DNA of 64,000 nt, from contig CAADRB010000005.1 in assembly GCA_900708905.1 (NCBI GenBank), forward strand, positions 4,045,616 through 4,109,615, read 5' to 3'. Both the position numbers and the translations under genes were made by a program. How positions within the stretch are numbered: the stretch's first letter is position 1; the number at the start of each line of letters is the position of its first letter. The notes below the pieces were generated by a model that had not been told where the DNA came from, did not search any database, and worked only from the letters and a program-made list of their open reading frames with translations. Shown here in pieces: positions 11,482-24,344 of this stretch. Origin of the DNA: Hymenolepis diminuta (taxonomy: Eukaryota > Platyhelminthes > Cestoda > Cyclophyllidea > Hymenolepididae).

Positions 11482-14400
11482 ATGCCTAAAGACAATCACA
11501 AAGAAACTACCCTACCTTCAGAGATGGTCAACGGAAACTCTGAAGAGTACGTTCACACTGACTACGGAATGGGATACAGGGTAAGTTATACTTGCACCTA
11601 AGTCATCTTGTTCCTTAGCCCTTCAGCAGACTATGCTCTCTATCTTTTAACAATCATTGCTATGGTACCGAATAGAGAGAAAGAGAGAGAGAAGACAGTT
11701 GCAGCCAGCAAAGTTTATTGATAGTTGTCTTATTTAATAAGTGGATTGGCCTGCGGGTACTGCTGGTTGCTATGTGCTCTACGAGGACAGACGTGGTGGA
11801 CGTAATAGATGTTATATGAGTTTACGGAGAGAGTTTATGCTCTTTAAGACTTTAAGTTCACTCCGAGGAATGCAGATGTGGGTCACATTACTTGAACGCA
11901 AATCTTGAGGTGTCTCAGATGTCTAACCGATTAGGTAGGTCGACCTGAATCATAGAATGGATTATTAAGGAGTTTTTCGACGGAAATAAACTTGAAAATG
12001 CTCGTGAAGGAATGATTTAGTAAATGTTTATTTACTAAATATTTACTTTAACAGTTTGTCGTGTCGGTAGAAGACAAAGAATGCGGAGATGAACGAAAAG
12101 CCTTAGAGCAAGATCAAATTGATCAAAAAGAACTCACTGTAAGATACCGTAATGAAAATGCTAAAACTATTTGCTTTCTAGGAGAAGGCGAAGTCAACCG
12201 AATGTCCTCAACACATTGTTAACAGGATTAAATCATTAGTTGACCCAAAGGTAGGTCCGTTTAAAGAATCACAAAAACTGTTCCTTAGGATATGCATGAA
12301 GTTAAGAAGTTGGTTCAAAAAAGACTCTACATTGTGTCTATTGAAAGACATCTACAGAAGGGGCAAGTGTCTCAGGCCAGATACGTTAAAATCCTTCCTG
12401 ACGGTACGGTTAGAACCTGCTACTCCATCCAAATTTGTAAGGCTTCGGGTGTGAAGTGTTATCTGGATGTACAAAGAAGTCAAAGTGAATTGCTCTCGAA
12501 GAAAAAAATCGGGAGAAAGAGCACTCATTTCAAGGACGTAGTCGTTGGAAGGATCCGAGAGTTCATAGAATCTTGTGACAATATTGACGTAAGTACTATA
12601 GTAATTTAGTATCCACGTTACCTATGTCCTGCATTGTAGAGCAATTATTAATCTAATTTTATCATATTAAAATCCACAGTATGGCGAAAAAATGAGCAAT
12701 TTTTAATTGGAATTGGTTAACAGTAATTCGACAAAATAGTAATAAAGAGGAGGGGTTCGAAAAGATGATGAAAGTGAAGTCAACCCATTGAAGAGGTCTT
12801 AATACATTTGATTTTTAGGATCAGGTTTTAAAATATTCATTTAATGGTAAGCTTGCAGTTCTTCGTATCAAAATTCACCTGTACCACTGAGTAATCAAGT
12901 GCTTATTGACCGCTATTTTAATTAAGCAGGTAAATTTTTCCCTCCAAATTTTGAGAAAGCAAAATGATCTTACAAAAAAATTTAGTGAATCTTGAATCTG
13001 TCTGATCAATACATATCGATTGACTAATGTTCTCATTAACAATATAATTCAAACGAAGAAATATATAGATTTTAATATAATAGTGATATCTAAAGATGTT
13101 TTCAGGAGCTCAGGATTTGATTGGTTTCTGGTTTTAACCTAAAAGCTGTAGCGGATGCAACACCAATAAGTCTTTTTGCTACACCTAAGTAATCCTTCCA
13201 AGCGGTCTGAATAGCCTCTAGCAGAGTCCTCTATTATCAATTCACTCCCAAATTAGCTGAGCTATGCCCAAAGTGGTAAAAACCAGAAAGGTGTTGAGTG
13301 AAGAGGGTTTCTTGATCACTTCGTTGTTTTTTGTGAGTCAAAAGCTTAGTCATTAAATACAAAACCACGCTAGGTTGCAGGGATCTTGACTGCTGGTTGG
13401 TTGAGGAAGTCTCTGTACACACGTCCGTGATAGTTCTCTACGCGACCGGTTACACCCCGCACTTTCCAGAAAGTTCTAGCGCATATGATTCAATCAGCCT
13501 AGTTGGCGTTGTGAACTCCACAAGACCTTCATGGTATTGAATATTTGAAACCATTAAAGTGGATTAAGACATAGTATACATGGTGATTCAGTTAGAAATT
13601 TAGTGGACATAGATGCATTTGTTTTCTGCTGCAAGGCTTTTCACTAGCCATTAATAATTCGAAAGATAAAATCAGAAGACACTGGAAGGCATTGAATTAA
13701 AGAATAGCAGAGGTGAATTTATACCAATTTTACTTAAATGAATTGTAGTGAGCTCTGCCATATAAAAATCAGATGAATCGTTTAAGATCATGTGAGATCA
13801 ATTACTTTTTCGATCTTTGGAAGAAAAATATACGTGAAATGGCAAGCTCGACCATTCTAATTAGTCAGTTAATTAATAAGCAGTGAACCCCATAGATAGG
13901 AAATTGGTCTCTAATCGAGTCGTCCTATGTCAGTTCCTTTACTGCTATTATAAATGCTCATTTTTGTCTTACCGTGGGTTACTATTAAAATATAATGAGG
14001 TAAATTCTTTTATAAAATATTAGAACTAAAAGTGGCACTATGCGTCACAGTTCACATATCAGTTACATATAGAGAAGAGGGAGAGAAACCACCAAAATAG
14101 AAATGACGAAATAATTTCACCTGATGGAAAATTGATTGAAACCTTTCATAACTCTAGAACGTCATCTTGATAGACTCCTGAGTATTAAAAGTTTTCCACC
14201 GTCATCAAATCGCAGATTATTCATTGATGATTCTTGGGTAGAGAAAAAGACTTTAAAATTATCCATTTTCAAGTATATTGGTGTTTGGAATAAACTTTTA
14301 TCCAATTTTAGGTGTTGAAGCACACTCGGGAAGTAATTTTGACGAAGATCGAGGAGTTTAACGCAAGTTGTGAGAAACTCACTTCACGTGGGCGTTCCCA

Positions 14401-17400
14401 GTGTTCGTATGATAGCTCTTGGAATGTTGAAAATAACAAGAGCCGAAAATCTCTGGTAAAACTTATAGGCAATCATATTATTGTTAAATTTCCCAACTAA
14501 TTTGTTAGTTTAAAATTAATATAAATGATCATCTTCACGGGGATCAGAGTAACAGTTGTGCATAAATGCAACTTGAGGAATTTGAGGAATTGAGGAGAGG
14601 TTAAGAGTATAGTATGGAAATTAATTTTTTTATAAATTGAACTTTGGATTTCTGGGAGAGTTCATGTCCGGGATATTCTGAGTTTAATGACAAATTGATT
14701 GGCCATAGAGATTCGATACATTTGTCCTCGTTAATAGTAGAACAGCCAGTTAATTTCAGCAAAATATACTTCGTCTTTTTCATGCCTTTGGCAAGAGGGT
14801 CAGGGTCAGTAATACATAGGAGTTAGGATCAGTTGCCATAGGCTAACCACAGACAATAACAATTCCCAGATCAAAAATACGGAGTTGGGAAGGAAAAATA
14901 TATTAAGGACCTCGGTAAAATTTAAGATAGTGAGAGGAATATGAGTATATGAGTGCGGGTGTACTTTTAAATGAAACCGGACAGTTCGAGAATAATGAGA
15001 ATTAATGGGTGCATCTTGATATGAAAACTGGGACAGTTGGGAGTTTGAGACACTGGAACATTAAGGCATCACTGTGACCCCATGGACGAATGTGATTGCT
15101 GAATAATTTTGACAAACGCATATGGAGTCATCTTTCGTGGTTGTCAACTGAGGGAAACCTTGTAGGTGATATTTAGGTATTTTTATATCAATGATTCGAA
15201 ATTTCCAGTATTTCAACTTAGATCGAAAGTGAAACTGGCTTATGATCAAAGGAGTAAATAAAAAATTTTGAGTAAAGGGCTGTTTTTAATTGAAATGGAT
15301 TATTTAATTAAAAATATGTAATTGTAAGTATAATTGCCAGTTACTTGAATTTGTTCACGTTAATTATGCATTTTAACTCTTATTTTAATAAAAATTTAAT
15401 CTAAACGAATGAATTTTTATAGTCTTTGCATTCTGAAGCACCGAAAGAAGTTCCTAAAGAAAATTCATTGATGACGGATTCTCCTTCACGTAAAACCAGC
15501 ACGCCTTTTGCAAAGCGCGCAAAAATAGTCCCTCCACCTACTTATAAATCCTCACCGTCCAACTCGCCAAAACCCATTAACGTATGTCAAAAAATTTTCC
15601 CTGATTGCTACTGAGAATTCATTTCAGCAAATTTGTTGAGAGAAAGCGTTACATAGCTTACGAGTTATAAAAAATACGCTAGTCTTGGTCTCCTGCAAAG
15701 ACAGAGGTCAGGGATTCGATGTCCATCGGCGAAGATCCGGTAAGAGAAATGGGCAACTCCACTGATTAGGCCTGAGTAATAAGGATAATGACAGAAACCG
15801 GGTTTCTCACAGGGGAGACTGTGAGAAATGACGGCATCTCTGCGCTCTAGAAATTGCTCATCTAAGTGGTCTTAGGCGTTTTCCTATCAACGCCAATTTG
15901 AGAAGTGAGTTAAATATTTCGTGAATACTTGTTAAAGAAGAGAGAACAAAGGAGACAAAAACGGAGATAAATATTTGCGAAAATCGGTAGTTAATTTGGT
16001 GGACGAAGACTGAACCATGGGGATGACAGAATTAAACTTACGATGCGGTCGGGTAAGGCGGGATTGACAGATAAGCAACTTAGATAGATTAAACCAGTCA
16101 AGAATAGAACGAAAATGATGCACATATTTTAATAAGTTGTAAAACAACTGTGATACATATTTCAGTCGGACCAGAGAGAAAGTGGTAGGATGAAACACCT
16201 CTTTTGTAATTAACAATAAGTGTGAATATTAATGCTGTGTACAGGTACGCAAATGAACAAAGAGAGTCAATTGAAAATTCGAATAATTACGGAATTTTAT
16301 TTGTTTTATTAAGAATAAAAGGCAAACTCTGATCAGCAACCTTGTATATTAAATAACTAGGGAAGATAAATCTGTTTTAAGTACGGTCTAATTAATAAAG
16401 AGGTAAATATAAACTGGGCACATTATTTGATAGTTTATTATATTATTTTAAATGACGTTAAATATTTTATTTATCTAGATATCAATGGAGTCTCTAGGTG
16501 CGGAATCGCCAGAAAAAATGATTAATAAAATTAGAAAAAGCCTTGAGAAGTGGACAGGATATTCTATTAATCAAATTTGCACACCTCTAGGGAATTTTTC
16601 AGAAGCTGTGCCCACTGACAAACGAATTCCTGAGTCTCAGATACCCATTTCACCAAAGACAACTAGTAGTGTATGTTCTCTTGAATGCTCTTCTTGAAAA
16701 TTGTTTTAATGTGATTTAGACCTTCGCGCGTTTCACAAAAGATAAAACTTCGGGTCCCCAAGTGCACTAAAACAGTTGCATCAAAATCGCTTCTGTGTAT
16801 TAAGGAAATAAGTATTTTATGAATCTAGGGTTGGCAGAATAGAGTTTGTCCAGGTTGTCATTCCTCTGAACTTTCACCGTCTTTACCATACAATGGCATA
16901 GAAAGGATGAAGAATTATGACGAGTGCAATTTATTGAAAAAAAAACAAAAACAAAGAAAAGAAGGTGGGATTATATTTCGATTTGGGGTCAAGAAAGTGC
17001 ACAAAAATAGGTGTAAGGACACACTCGGAAAGATGTCTTAACCTCTGACTTAGCAGACGTGCAGGCAGACCGCTGTATCACCAGTAGTAGTGCTTATTTT
17101 CAGAATTAGGTGCTTAGAGTAATTATTTTTTTGCATCAGCCAATAAAAAAGCATCTGAATCTGAAGAAAGCTAACTTCTCAAAAGTAAAATATTTAGCAA
17201 CTATTTATTGTGAGTCCTATGTTGCAATCTAGAAAATCAGATTCAAATCAAAACTTAAAATAACTCCCAGATATTGGTCTGTTCTCCCGAGTAATGATTT
17301 TGTTATTTTGCACAATTTATTCGTTGTTAATTTTGTTATTTTTTCATATCTTTCACGGTTATTATTTTATTCTCCATTATATTAAACTTTTCTAGGTGTC

Positions 17401-20400
17401 ATTAGAGGCTGAAATTACGGAATCGCCAGGGAATATGATTGAAAGGACAAGAAAAAGCCTAGAGAAATACGCGGGATATCTCACCGGTAGCTTCAGCCCC
17501 CCTCTGGCGAAGTGTTCAGAATCACTTCCCGAAACACATGTTTCTGAGTCTCAGGTACCTAGTTTAATATACTTTCTGAAATGCTATTTAAAAAATTTTT
17601 GTAAAAGTTCTTTAGACCTTTATGAGATTGTATTTACTCTGGTGGCGCCTTTGTCAACATGAAAGTGTGCCGAGTCAAAGGTCATCGATACACATTAATT
17701 GAGACAATGATTAACCACGGTGGATATTTTGGTAAACAAGAGGGTTGGAGAAAGGTTTCTGATCAGAACAGGACTTGGATCCCTTCTAAATTCTAAGACT
17801 TTTCTTGATTTTATATTACATTATATGCTGAACTAGTTGATTCCACTGAAGCCCGCTCAAAATCACAACTAAATAATGCCCTTGAAACTGTATGTTAATC
17901 TGTTAACAACGAAATAATAATTATTTCGTCTTCTGATTCCGAGGCATCGCATTCCACTGGGATCAATTTCCACAAAAAACGGAAGAATTATTAACTTTAA
18001 AGGTTCCTTGCTTCACTACATTTATAAAAAACTTAGAAGTAATTTATAAATATCCTGTGGTTATTAAATAAAATGACAGCGATATTCAATGTGAGTGAAG
18101 GGAAAATCTCCTAGAGACACCCTTAAGACTAATTCCCATTCTACTGCCCTTGATATCAGACAAAAATAACCTGGTGATGATCACCTTTCGTGGGCTTTGG
18201 GGTGGTAGACGTATATTTTAAATATTACACCATAACGCCTATCTTAATATCTGGTTGCGGAGCATTTGACAACTTAGATCCAGCCTATTCGTTCATGCCA
18301 CTTGTAGTGCTGTCTGGCTCGTACAAAAGTGTATAGAAATGAGGAAAGCCTGAATTTAGAAAATGAACAAATTAATACAAAGTTGGTAAAAATTTCTGTG
18401 GATAGTAGATCCGAAGGAGAGAAAATTAGAATAAATCATTTCGCATTTAATCAGATTTAAGAGACAAAGCGATTTTGTCACTTTGCTTATCTTTCTAGAT
18501 TCAATAAGGTTCTGTAGATGTGGAATCGCTAAATAAATATATTAAGAAAAAGGGGAAAAGTGTAGAGAATTGAATGGGATAGCACATCGAGAGGGTCAGC
18601 TCTCTCTTTAGAAAAGTGCTCGGAACCGGAGCTTCCTGAAACACGTATTTCTGAGTCTCAGGTGTGGGTTTCAATAGCGACTGATAGCGTGAGTTTTCTT
18701 GGATCCTTTCCGTAGCGTTTGTCATGGAGTTTTCTGAAACTGCTAGTTCTTCAGAATAAATGATAATGCTGAGATTATGAGGATTGAATAATGATCATCT
18801 TCAATGCGTCAAAATCTGCTTTGAAGAGTGATGTAAGCTATCATGCTTCCAGCTTACTACGATCTTTATTGGGAAAAAGTAAAGCAAAAGCAAAAATCAT
18901 AAGATCTGAAGGAGAGATGAACAGATTGGGCTACATAGCTCTATAAATAAGAACTCAGTAGTGCATTGACAAAGTCCCGAAAAATCATGGACTTTGTAGC
19001 TACTGCAAAGAGTCGAGAATAGAAAGTGGCCAAAATTAAAAAGGAGAAGCATCTAAGATTTGAAAATTGAAAGGAATCAGCTTGATTTAATTAGGATTTA
19101 CCTAATAAAATGACCTGGACATTTTGATTGTTACTTTCCTTTGCTCTCTTGCACAATTTAACTGGTGCAAAACTGTCCCCATCTTTTCTAGATGCCAATA
19201 GCGACTCCGGCTGCTGAATCGCCAGAGAAAATTGCTGAAAACGTCAGGAAAAGCCTTGGAAAAAGAGCGAGATATTTGATAAGTCATGCAAGCAGTCCTA
19301 TTGGAAAGGGCTCAGAAGCACTTCCTGAAACACCTATCAATAAGTCCTGGACATCCATCTCAACCAAGATTAGTAGCGTATGATTTTTTGAATGTTTTTC
19401 ATAATGTTTCTGAAAAAGCGTCCTATTATTATAAAAGATGTTGTTTCGTAAAACACTTCAATGTATTGAAAAGAGACGCAGTTTATGATCTTAAGGAATG
19501 AAAATAAAGTATCAAACTAAGTTGTCGCCTTCCTAGCATACTACGATTTTCACCATACAATGCGATAGAATAAAAACAGAATGGAGGTAATTGTGATTTA
19601 TTGGAGAATAGCTGAAAAGAGTGAAGTTAACTTGGAATGTGTTTGTAGTGAGAGAGTGGGTTCATATATTTTAGGAGGTGGAATAAATGCACAGGGTAAA
19701 AGCCTAGAGAAAAGGGGATACTTCACCGGTAGCGCCAGCAAACCTCTCAAAAGGGCTGAAGATTAGTTGCTGAAACATGGATATCCGAGTCTAAGGTCAC
19801 CGTCCTATCAAAGATTGAAAGGCTAGCTTTTTGCGGATGCTTTTCATAATAGCAACTCTTTTCCATAAAGGATATTAAACACAGTATCCAAATGTCAACT
19901 GGAGATGATCTTCCCTGGATCTTAAACAATAGAGAAGTATTAAATATAAAGGCTACTTAAGATTATTGGACTTGGAGCGTATTTCCATCATCACCACAGA
20001 GCAAGACAGAAAGGGGGTTGATCGGTGAAGAGGTGAATTTATTTGGATATTCAAAACATACATGAGATTGAACTGGACACTGATTAGAATGAGTTTGAAG
20101 TTAAGAAGTTGAAGTTACATAGATTTTTGGATGAGGTAAACGCTTTTGGCAAAGATCATCATACCCTGAGCGCAAAAATGTAAAATGCGTTTGTTTGTTG
20201 AAAAATTTTCATGGTTGGCCACATTTAAACATTTTCAAGTTACAAAGGAACAGGAGAATTTGTGTAGATTAAAATCATTTCAAATTTTTGCTAAAATTAA
20301 TTCAGTCAGATGTGGCTGAAATAGAAATATGTGCTAGAATGTTTCGGCAATGCATTACTTGAGTGGAGTAAGGGTGTCTTTCAGTCACTTTGATGGAAAG

Positions 20401-23400
20401 CTTGCTGTTTGCTGCTGTTTTGACCAGCAAGAATCCCTGCAATTGGCCACACCGCACCACTGATGGGTTGGCATCGATGTGGTGACCTTTGAATAAAGCA
20501 ATTCTTTGTGTTGACCTCTGTGTCACCGGAAGACGTCATAATTCCCCTTTATAGAGTGTTTTAAAGTTAAGCATACTATCATCTTGCTTAAATCAGTGCA
20601 AATTCTTCCAAAATTATAGTAGAATTAGTTCTTAACAATGAAAAAGACCAGTCATTGGTTATCATAGATTTCAATGTTTAACTTCGTTGTTTTTTAAACA
20701 TGCAGTATTAACCAATGTATTTTCAGTCGGGTTTATTTAATTATATTACTAACTTTCTTTTTTATTTACTTTGTTATTTTAAACAGTTTAGCTAGTGCGA
20801 AATTATGTTGTCTTTCTAGATACCATTAGAGTTTGTGATTGAAGAATGATCAGATAAAGTTATTTAAGAGATGAGTAAAAACGTAGAGAAAAGAAGGCGA
20901 TATTGCATCGGGAGCGTCAGTGTCCCTCGAAAAAGGTACACAAGATCACTCCCTAAAACACTTAACTCTGAATCTCAGACGCCCAGATCGAAAGAGGAGA
21001 CTATTATCGTAATTTTGCCTTAAAATCAGTGCATAATACGTGGACCAGTGGCGCGGTGGTCAACGTGAACGCAGGAAGGTCAGAGGCCATATTGGTGCTT
21101 ACTTATCAACATCCAGGGATGTCAAGTTACCAGCCTCGCCGGCTAGTTCTGATCGATAGGAAATCTGGTAGAAATGCGAGTTTCTCATTAAAATAGCCCT
21201 AGGATGCCTTCCAGCCGCTTCAGCTAAAGTGTTGGTGACACTTCTAGTTGGCTCGCCTGAAATTATGCCAGTTCTCCAATGAATTACGCTCAAAATTATG
21301 ATTAAATGTACCATTTTCCGTTCATTAAAACCTAGACACTATCTTCCAATTCATTAACCACATTTATTTAAAATAAACTATTTCATTAATTTTTTATATG
21401 AAAATATAACTAATAATTGGATTTATTGTGAAAAAAAGCGGAAATCATTGAAATTGGAGCGGCGTTTGATTTGGAATGTGAAATGCATGAAGAAGTTGTG
21501 CAATTTTGACAGAAGTAAATACTCGGACCATATTCGGCAATTTAACGTGACCTCTGACTTAGAAGACCTATAGATTGACCACTAGTTAAAGTATTTTTGA
21601 ACACGGCGTTCTGTCAAATTGTTTTTGCGTTAAATAAATTTCTCAAAAGAAATGAAATGGAATAGTAAAAATAACGTTACAAGTTAGAAAATTAAATAAA
21701 AATTAATTTATGTCATAGTAATTAGTTGAAATTCTTTTTTGATATTCAATTTTATTGTTTGAAAAATAATTTTGTTCTTTTCAAACTGACTGATGCAAGA
21801 TGTCACGTACTTTTATAGGTGCCATCAAGATCTGTGACTCCTGAATCGTCAGAGAATATGACTAAACTGATGGAAAAAAGCCCAGAGAAAGTGAAAAAAC
21901 TTTCCACCACTCGAATCGACGCTGATCTTGGGGAGCGCTCAGAATCACTTCCTCAGTCTCAGGCACCTATCACATCGAAGACTGTCATTGTAAGTTTTAT
22001 GGGTGATTCTCCGAAATGGTCTTAAGCCTCAATGCATTGAGTATAGAATAAGGCAGTTAGTCAGAAGATCAACTAAAGGTATTTCTTGCAAGTCACACGC
22101 TTATTTTTATTGAAGAATAATATGGTTTTAGTTTTTATGGTCTAGAGAATGGAGTATATCTACGCTACCATCTTTTCAGAATATTACGATCGCCGGCAGG
22201 CAACACGAAGAAATTAGGCCGAATCATGATCAGTAGGACTTATTTGAATGAAAGAAACAGAAACCACGATGCAGAGATTGATATAGAGTATATTCACACA
22301 CTTGGGGACATTAATTTCTTGACCTCCAGCTTAGAAGATGTATGCTTCGACAATTTCACCACAGGTACACTTCTTAATACCTAGTTGCATGGTATTTTGT
22401 GATTATTTACTACTTTTAATTGTAAACTACCTATTTATATCAGTCGGAGAACTTTTTTGCTTATATTGAAGCATCTTGAACTGGAAAAAGTAAATTTTTA
22501 AATAAAACAATCTGCTAAATGTCAAAATTATGTAGGAAAATGATTATCAAATACTTATCCTTTCTTTTATAAATAATGTTATCCTTTAGCACAATAAAGC
22601 TGATACAAAATTATTACATCATTGCAGATATCGTCAGGAACTGTGCTTGTTCAATCACCACAGAAAGTTATTGAAAAGTTGGGGGAAGATCTGGAGAAGA
22701 AGATGGAATATCTCACCAACAGCGTCAGCATTCCCCTTGGAAGGCACTCAGGACCTGTGTTCCCCAAAACACGAAGTCCTGAATCTCAGGCGACCACCTC
22801 AGGAAATATGAATAGTAGAGTATGGTTTCTTAATAATTCTTAAACATGGGTTAAACCGCCTTAATTGAATATTTGTTTTATTCTTTAACGAAATAAAATA
22901 ACTGTTATGCATTATGTCTTCCAATTAGCTACAAGGATCTAAGATTACTGATCCCGAGGAACAAGTCGTTGTGGAGACCAAAGGAAGTGTTATTGAAAAA
23001 ACTGATCGTCCTGCCAGCAAAATTGGTGTACCAGTTGAGAAGTATACATTATCAGTGCCTCCTTCTAACATTTTTGAATCTCAACTAAGCACTAAATCGA
23101 AGAACAGGAAGGTGAGTTAAGCTAATCGAATTCATTGGTACTAATATTTGTTTCCTTTGAGTGCATTTTGGATTTTCGATGAGGCCTTTAAAGAGGTAAA
23201 TCTATAACTGCATTGTGGGAAATGGGAAAATTACCTCCATCCTCTTGCAATATCGAAATAAAGCAGGTATCTATTGAAGCATCAGTCCTCACATTTGGGT
23301 TTAGTACAATTTTGTTTCTTTTGCACAAATTATCTAATGCACAAATATCATATCCTCTGAGGTTTCAGAGAAATTAAATATGAACCTTGCAAGAGGCGAA

Positions 23401-24251
23401 TTAATTAGAGATCTCATTTGAAACATCTGGAAAGATGGGAAATGCTCTTCCATTACACCAACGTGGGTTCTTGAAAAGCATTCAGTATCAATTTCTCCAG
23501 CATATGCTACCCATATATGCGAGAGGTGAAAGAATCAAACCTAGTCTTATTTCATCTAATTGTGAAATCAGTCAGCAGTTTTCTAATTATAGAGAATGAG
23601 TTCATGGAATTACTGTTTCACGTTCAAAATTTGTGAATACCGCCCACAGATTTCTAATGAGAAAAATTCAGATCAAAGAATCAGAAGACTAGCAAATATC
23701 TGTAGTACTTAGAATTGATTATTCAATTGAGTTTCGATCGGAATGCATACCCTACCTTCTCGTTTCAACTATTTATGTATACGCTTGGAACTACAATATA
23801 GTCAGGTTTGCTTACTTAATCGATCTATTTCCGTCATTTCAAATACGAAACCCTTACTGATTTTACAAAAGTATTCAGAGCTGAAAGGAAGCCGAATCCT
23901 CGGGAATGGATGAAAGTTTCGCATTCTATTTATTAGTGAATTAAATGCCTGATCCGTTAAGCCTTTTGCAAATTAGAAGTAAATTGTTCTCTGGAATTTA
24001 ATTCTCTTAAATTTACTGTGCTTTACCGTCATAGTCGTTAATATTAGATGCACTTAAGCTTTCAGGAGTTAGCTTACCGTCTGAATGTTTAATATTTGTA
24101 CTGTTTTTTAACGTTTGATAAAACAATTGTATATTTTATTTTTTCCTTTCAGAAATGCTCTGAAAAGACCGGTGAGGATCCTTCGCCGCTGTTGGTTTGC
24201 TGTTACGTCGTTGCTTTTCTGTGTTTTGTTGTATTCAAACTACTCCCCTAA
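11482..24251 (+). CDS. Gene C: exon-array gene with C-terminal membrane anchor, 13 live exons
   Basis: Exons: 11482-11580 (ATG, MPKDNHKETT), 12055-12138, 12182-12250, 12289-12588, 14312-14455, 15423-15581, 16479-16670, 17396-17554, 19192-19377, 21819-21989, 22628-22819, 22929-23111 and 24153-24251 (TAA). They have 33, 28, 23, 100, 48, 53, 64, 53, 62, 57, 64, 61 and 33 codons, each an exact multiple of three and all junctions phase 0; about 678 aa. The 100-codon exon (VQKRLYIVSIERHLQKG onward) is the only compact, globular-looking part. Exons at 16479, 17396, 19192, 21819 and 22628, and more weakly 22929, are copies of one module: ESPEKM, then a basic IRKSLEK helix, a GY/YL step, a PLGK-like turn, LPET and ESQ. 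The last exon ends PLLVCCYVVAFLCFVVFKLL-P-stop, one hydrophobic helix with a very short tail, so the protein is predicted to be tail-anchored in a membrane (ER, nuclear envelope or similar) with the bulk cytosolic. The KASH-domain PPPx ending is absent. Introns of 1-2 kb hold SINE fragments and dead exon copies. Function unknown. Confidence 0.72.
15687..15735 (+). mobile_element. tRNA-like SINE fragment
   Basis: Contains GAGGTCAGGGATTCGATGTCC, which resembles a Pol III B box (GGTTCGANTCC), in an intron of gene C. It shares the GTCAGAGGTCA-type core with fragments at 17.0, 21.05, 21.55 and 28.8 kb. Confidence 0.35.
17028..17092 (-). mobile_element. tRNA-like SINE fragment
   Basis: On the minus strand it reads GTGATACAGCGGTCTGC ... 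CTAAGTCAGAGGTTAAGA: an A-box-like and a B-box-like block at tRNA spacing. Related copies on the minus strand lie at 21541-21590, 22318-22365 and 28798-28835. Confidence 0.45.
18499..18688 (+). pseudogene. Dead copy of the gene C repeat exon, splice sites kept
   Basis: Lies between live exons 17396 and 19192 and aligns with them: GTGGAATCGCTAAATAAATA corresponds to the ESPEKM region, CTTCCTGAAACACGTATTTC to LPETHVS and TCTGAGTCTCAG to SESQ. The acceptor TTTCTAG and a perfect donor GTGAGT are intact. The length is 190 bp (not a multiple of three), and stop codons interrupt all relevant frames, so inclusion would break the protein. Decayed exon duplicate. Confidence 0.7.
19673..19815 (+). pseudogene. 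Second decayed copy of the gene C repeat exon
   Basis: GGTAAAAGCCTAGAGAAAAG, CTTCACCGGTAGCGCCAGC and GTTGCTGAAACATGGATATC match the KSLEK, LTGS and LPETH parts of the live exons, but the frame is interrupted by TAG and by indels. A plausible acceptor (TATTTTAG at 19665-19672) remains; the donor is unclear. Confidence 0.55.
20820..21008 (+). pseudogene. Frame-preserving repeat exon with two in-frame stops (pseudo- or poison exon)
   Basis: Flanked by TCTTTCTAG and a GTAATT donor, exactly 189 bp (63 codons), in phase 0 like its neighbours. The reading is IPLEFVIEE-stop-SDKVI-stop-EMSKNVEKRRRY and continues to SESQTPRSKEETII. Only two nonsense codons interrupt an otherwise complete module. It is either a recently killed exon or a stop-containing exon that is still spliced in. 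Confidence 0.6.
21041..21290 (+). mobile_element. tRNA-like SINE or related non-autonomous element
   Basis: Begins ACGTGGACCAGTGGCGCGGTGG, with GGTCAGAGGCC about 40 bp later (A- and B-box-like), followed by a body with CGAGTTTCTCATTAA. Similar pieces occur at about 55217 (CGAGTTTCCCATTAA) and about 15800. No terminal repeats were identified. Confidence 0.4.
21541..21590 (-). mobile_element. tRNA-like SINE fragment
   Basis: The minus strand reads CTAGTGGTCAATCTATAGG, then CTAAGTCAGAGGTCACG. Related to 17028-17092; sits in the intron before exon 21819. Confidence 0.4.
22318..22368 (-). mobile_element. tRNA-like SINE fragment
   Basis: The minus strand reads CTGTGGTGAAATTGTCG, then CTAAGCTGGAGGTCAAG. 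A diverged copy of the 17028 and 21541 fragments, in the matching place between two repeat exons. Confidence 0.35.
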
Positions 24252-24323
24252 GGTTGGAAATTGTCTTTATCGATTGGTGTTTCCCCTCCATTGGAATGTG
24301 TAATAACTGGTTTTAAACTTTTA

Positions 24324-24344
24324 AATAAATTGGGTTTAAATAAA
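24324..24344 (+). terminator. Two poly(A) signals after the membrane-anchor exon of gene C
   Basis: AATAAA at 24324-24329 and 24339-24344, 72-93 bp past the TAA. They support 24153-24251 being a genuine last exon. Confidence 0.65.

Noticed and set aside
11333..11584. 83-codon plus-strand frame overlapping gene C exon 1
   Set aside because: The other frame (ATG at 11482) ends at the GTAAGT donor in phase 0 and joins all later exons; this frame does not.
24115..24303. 62-codon plus-strand frame over the gene C anchor exon
   Set aside because: It runs through the acceptor at 24152. The in-phase reading after the acceptor gives the hydrophobic anchor and TAA.
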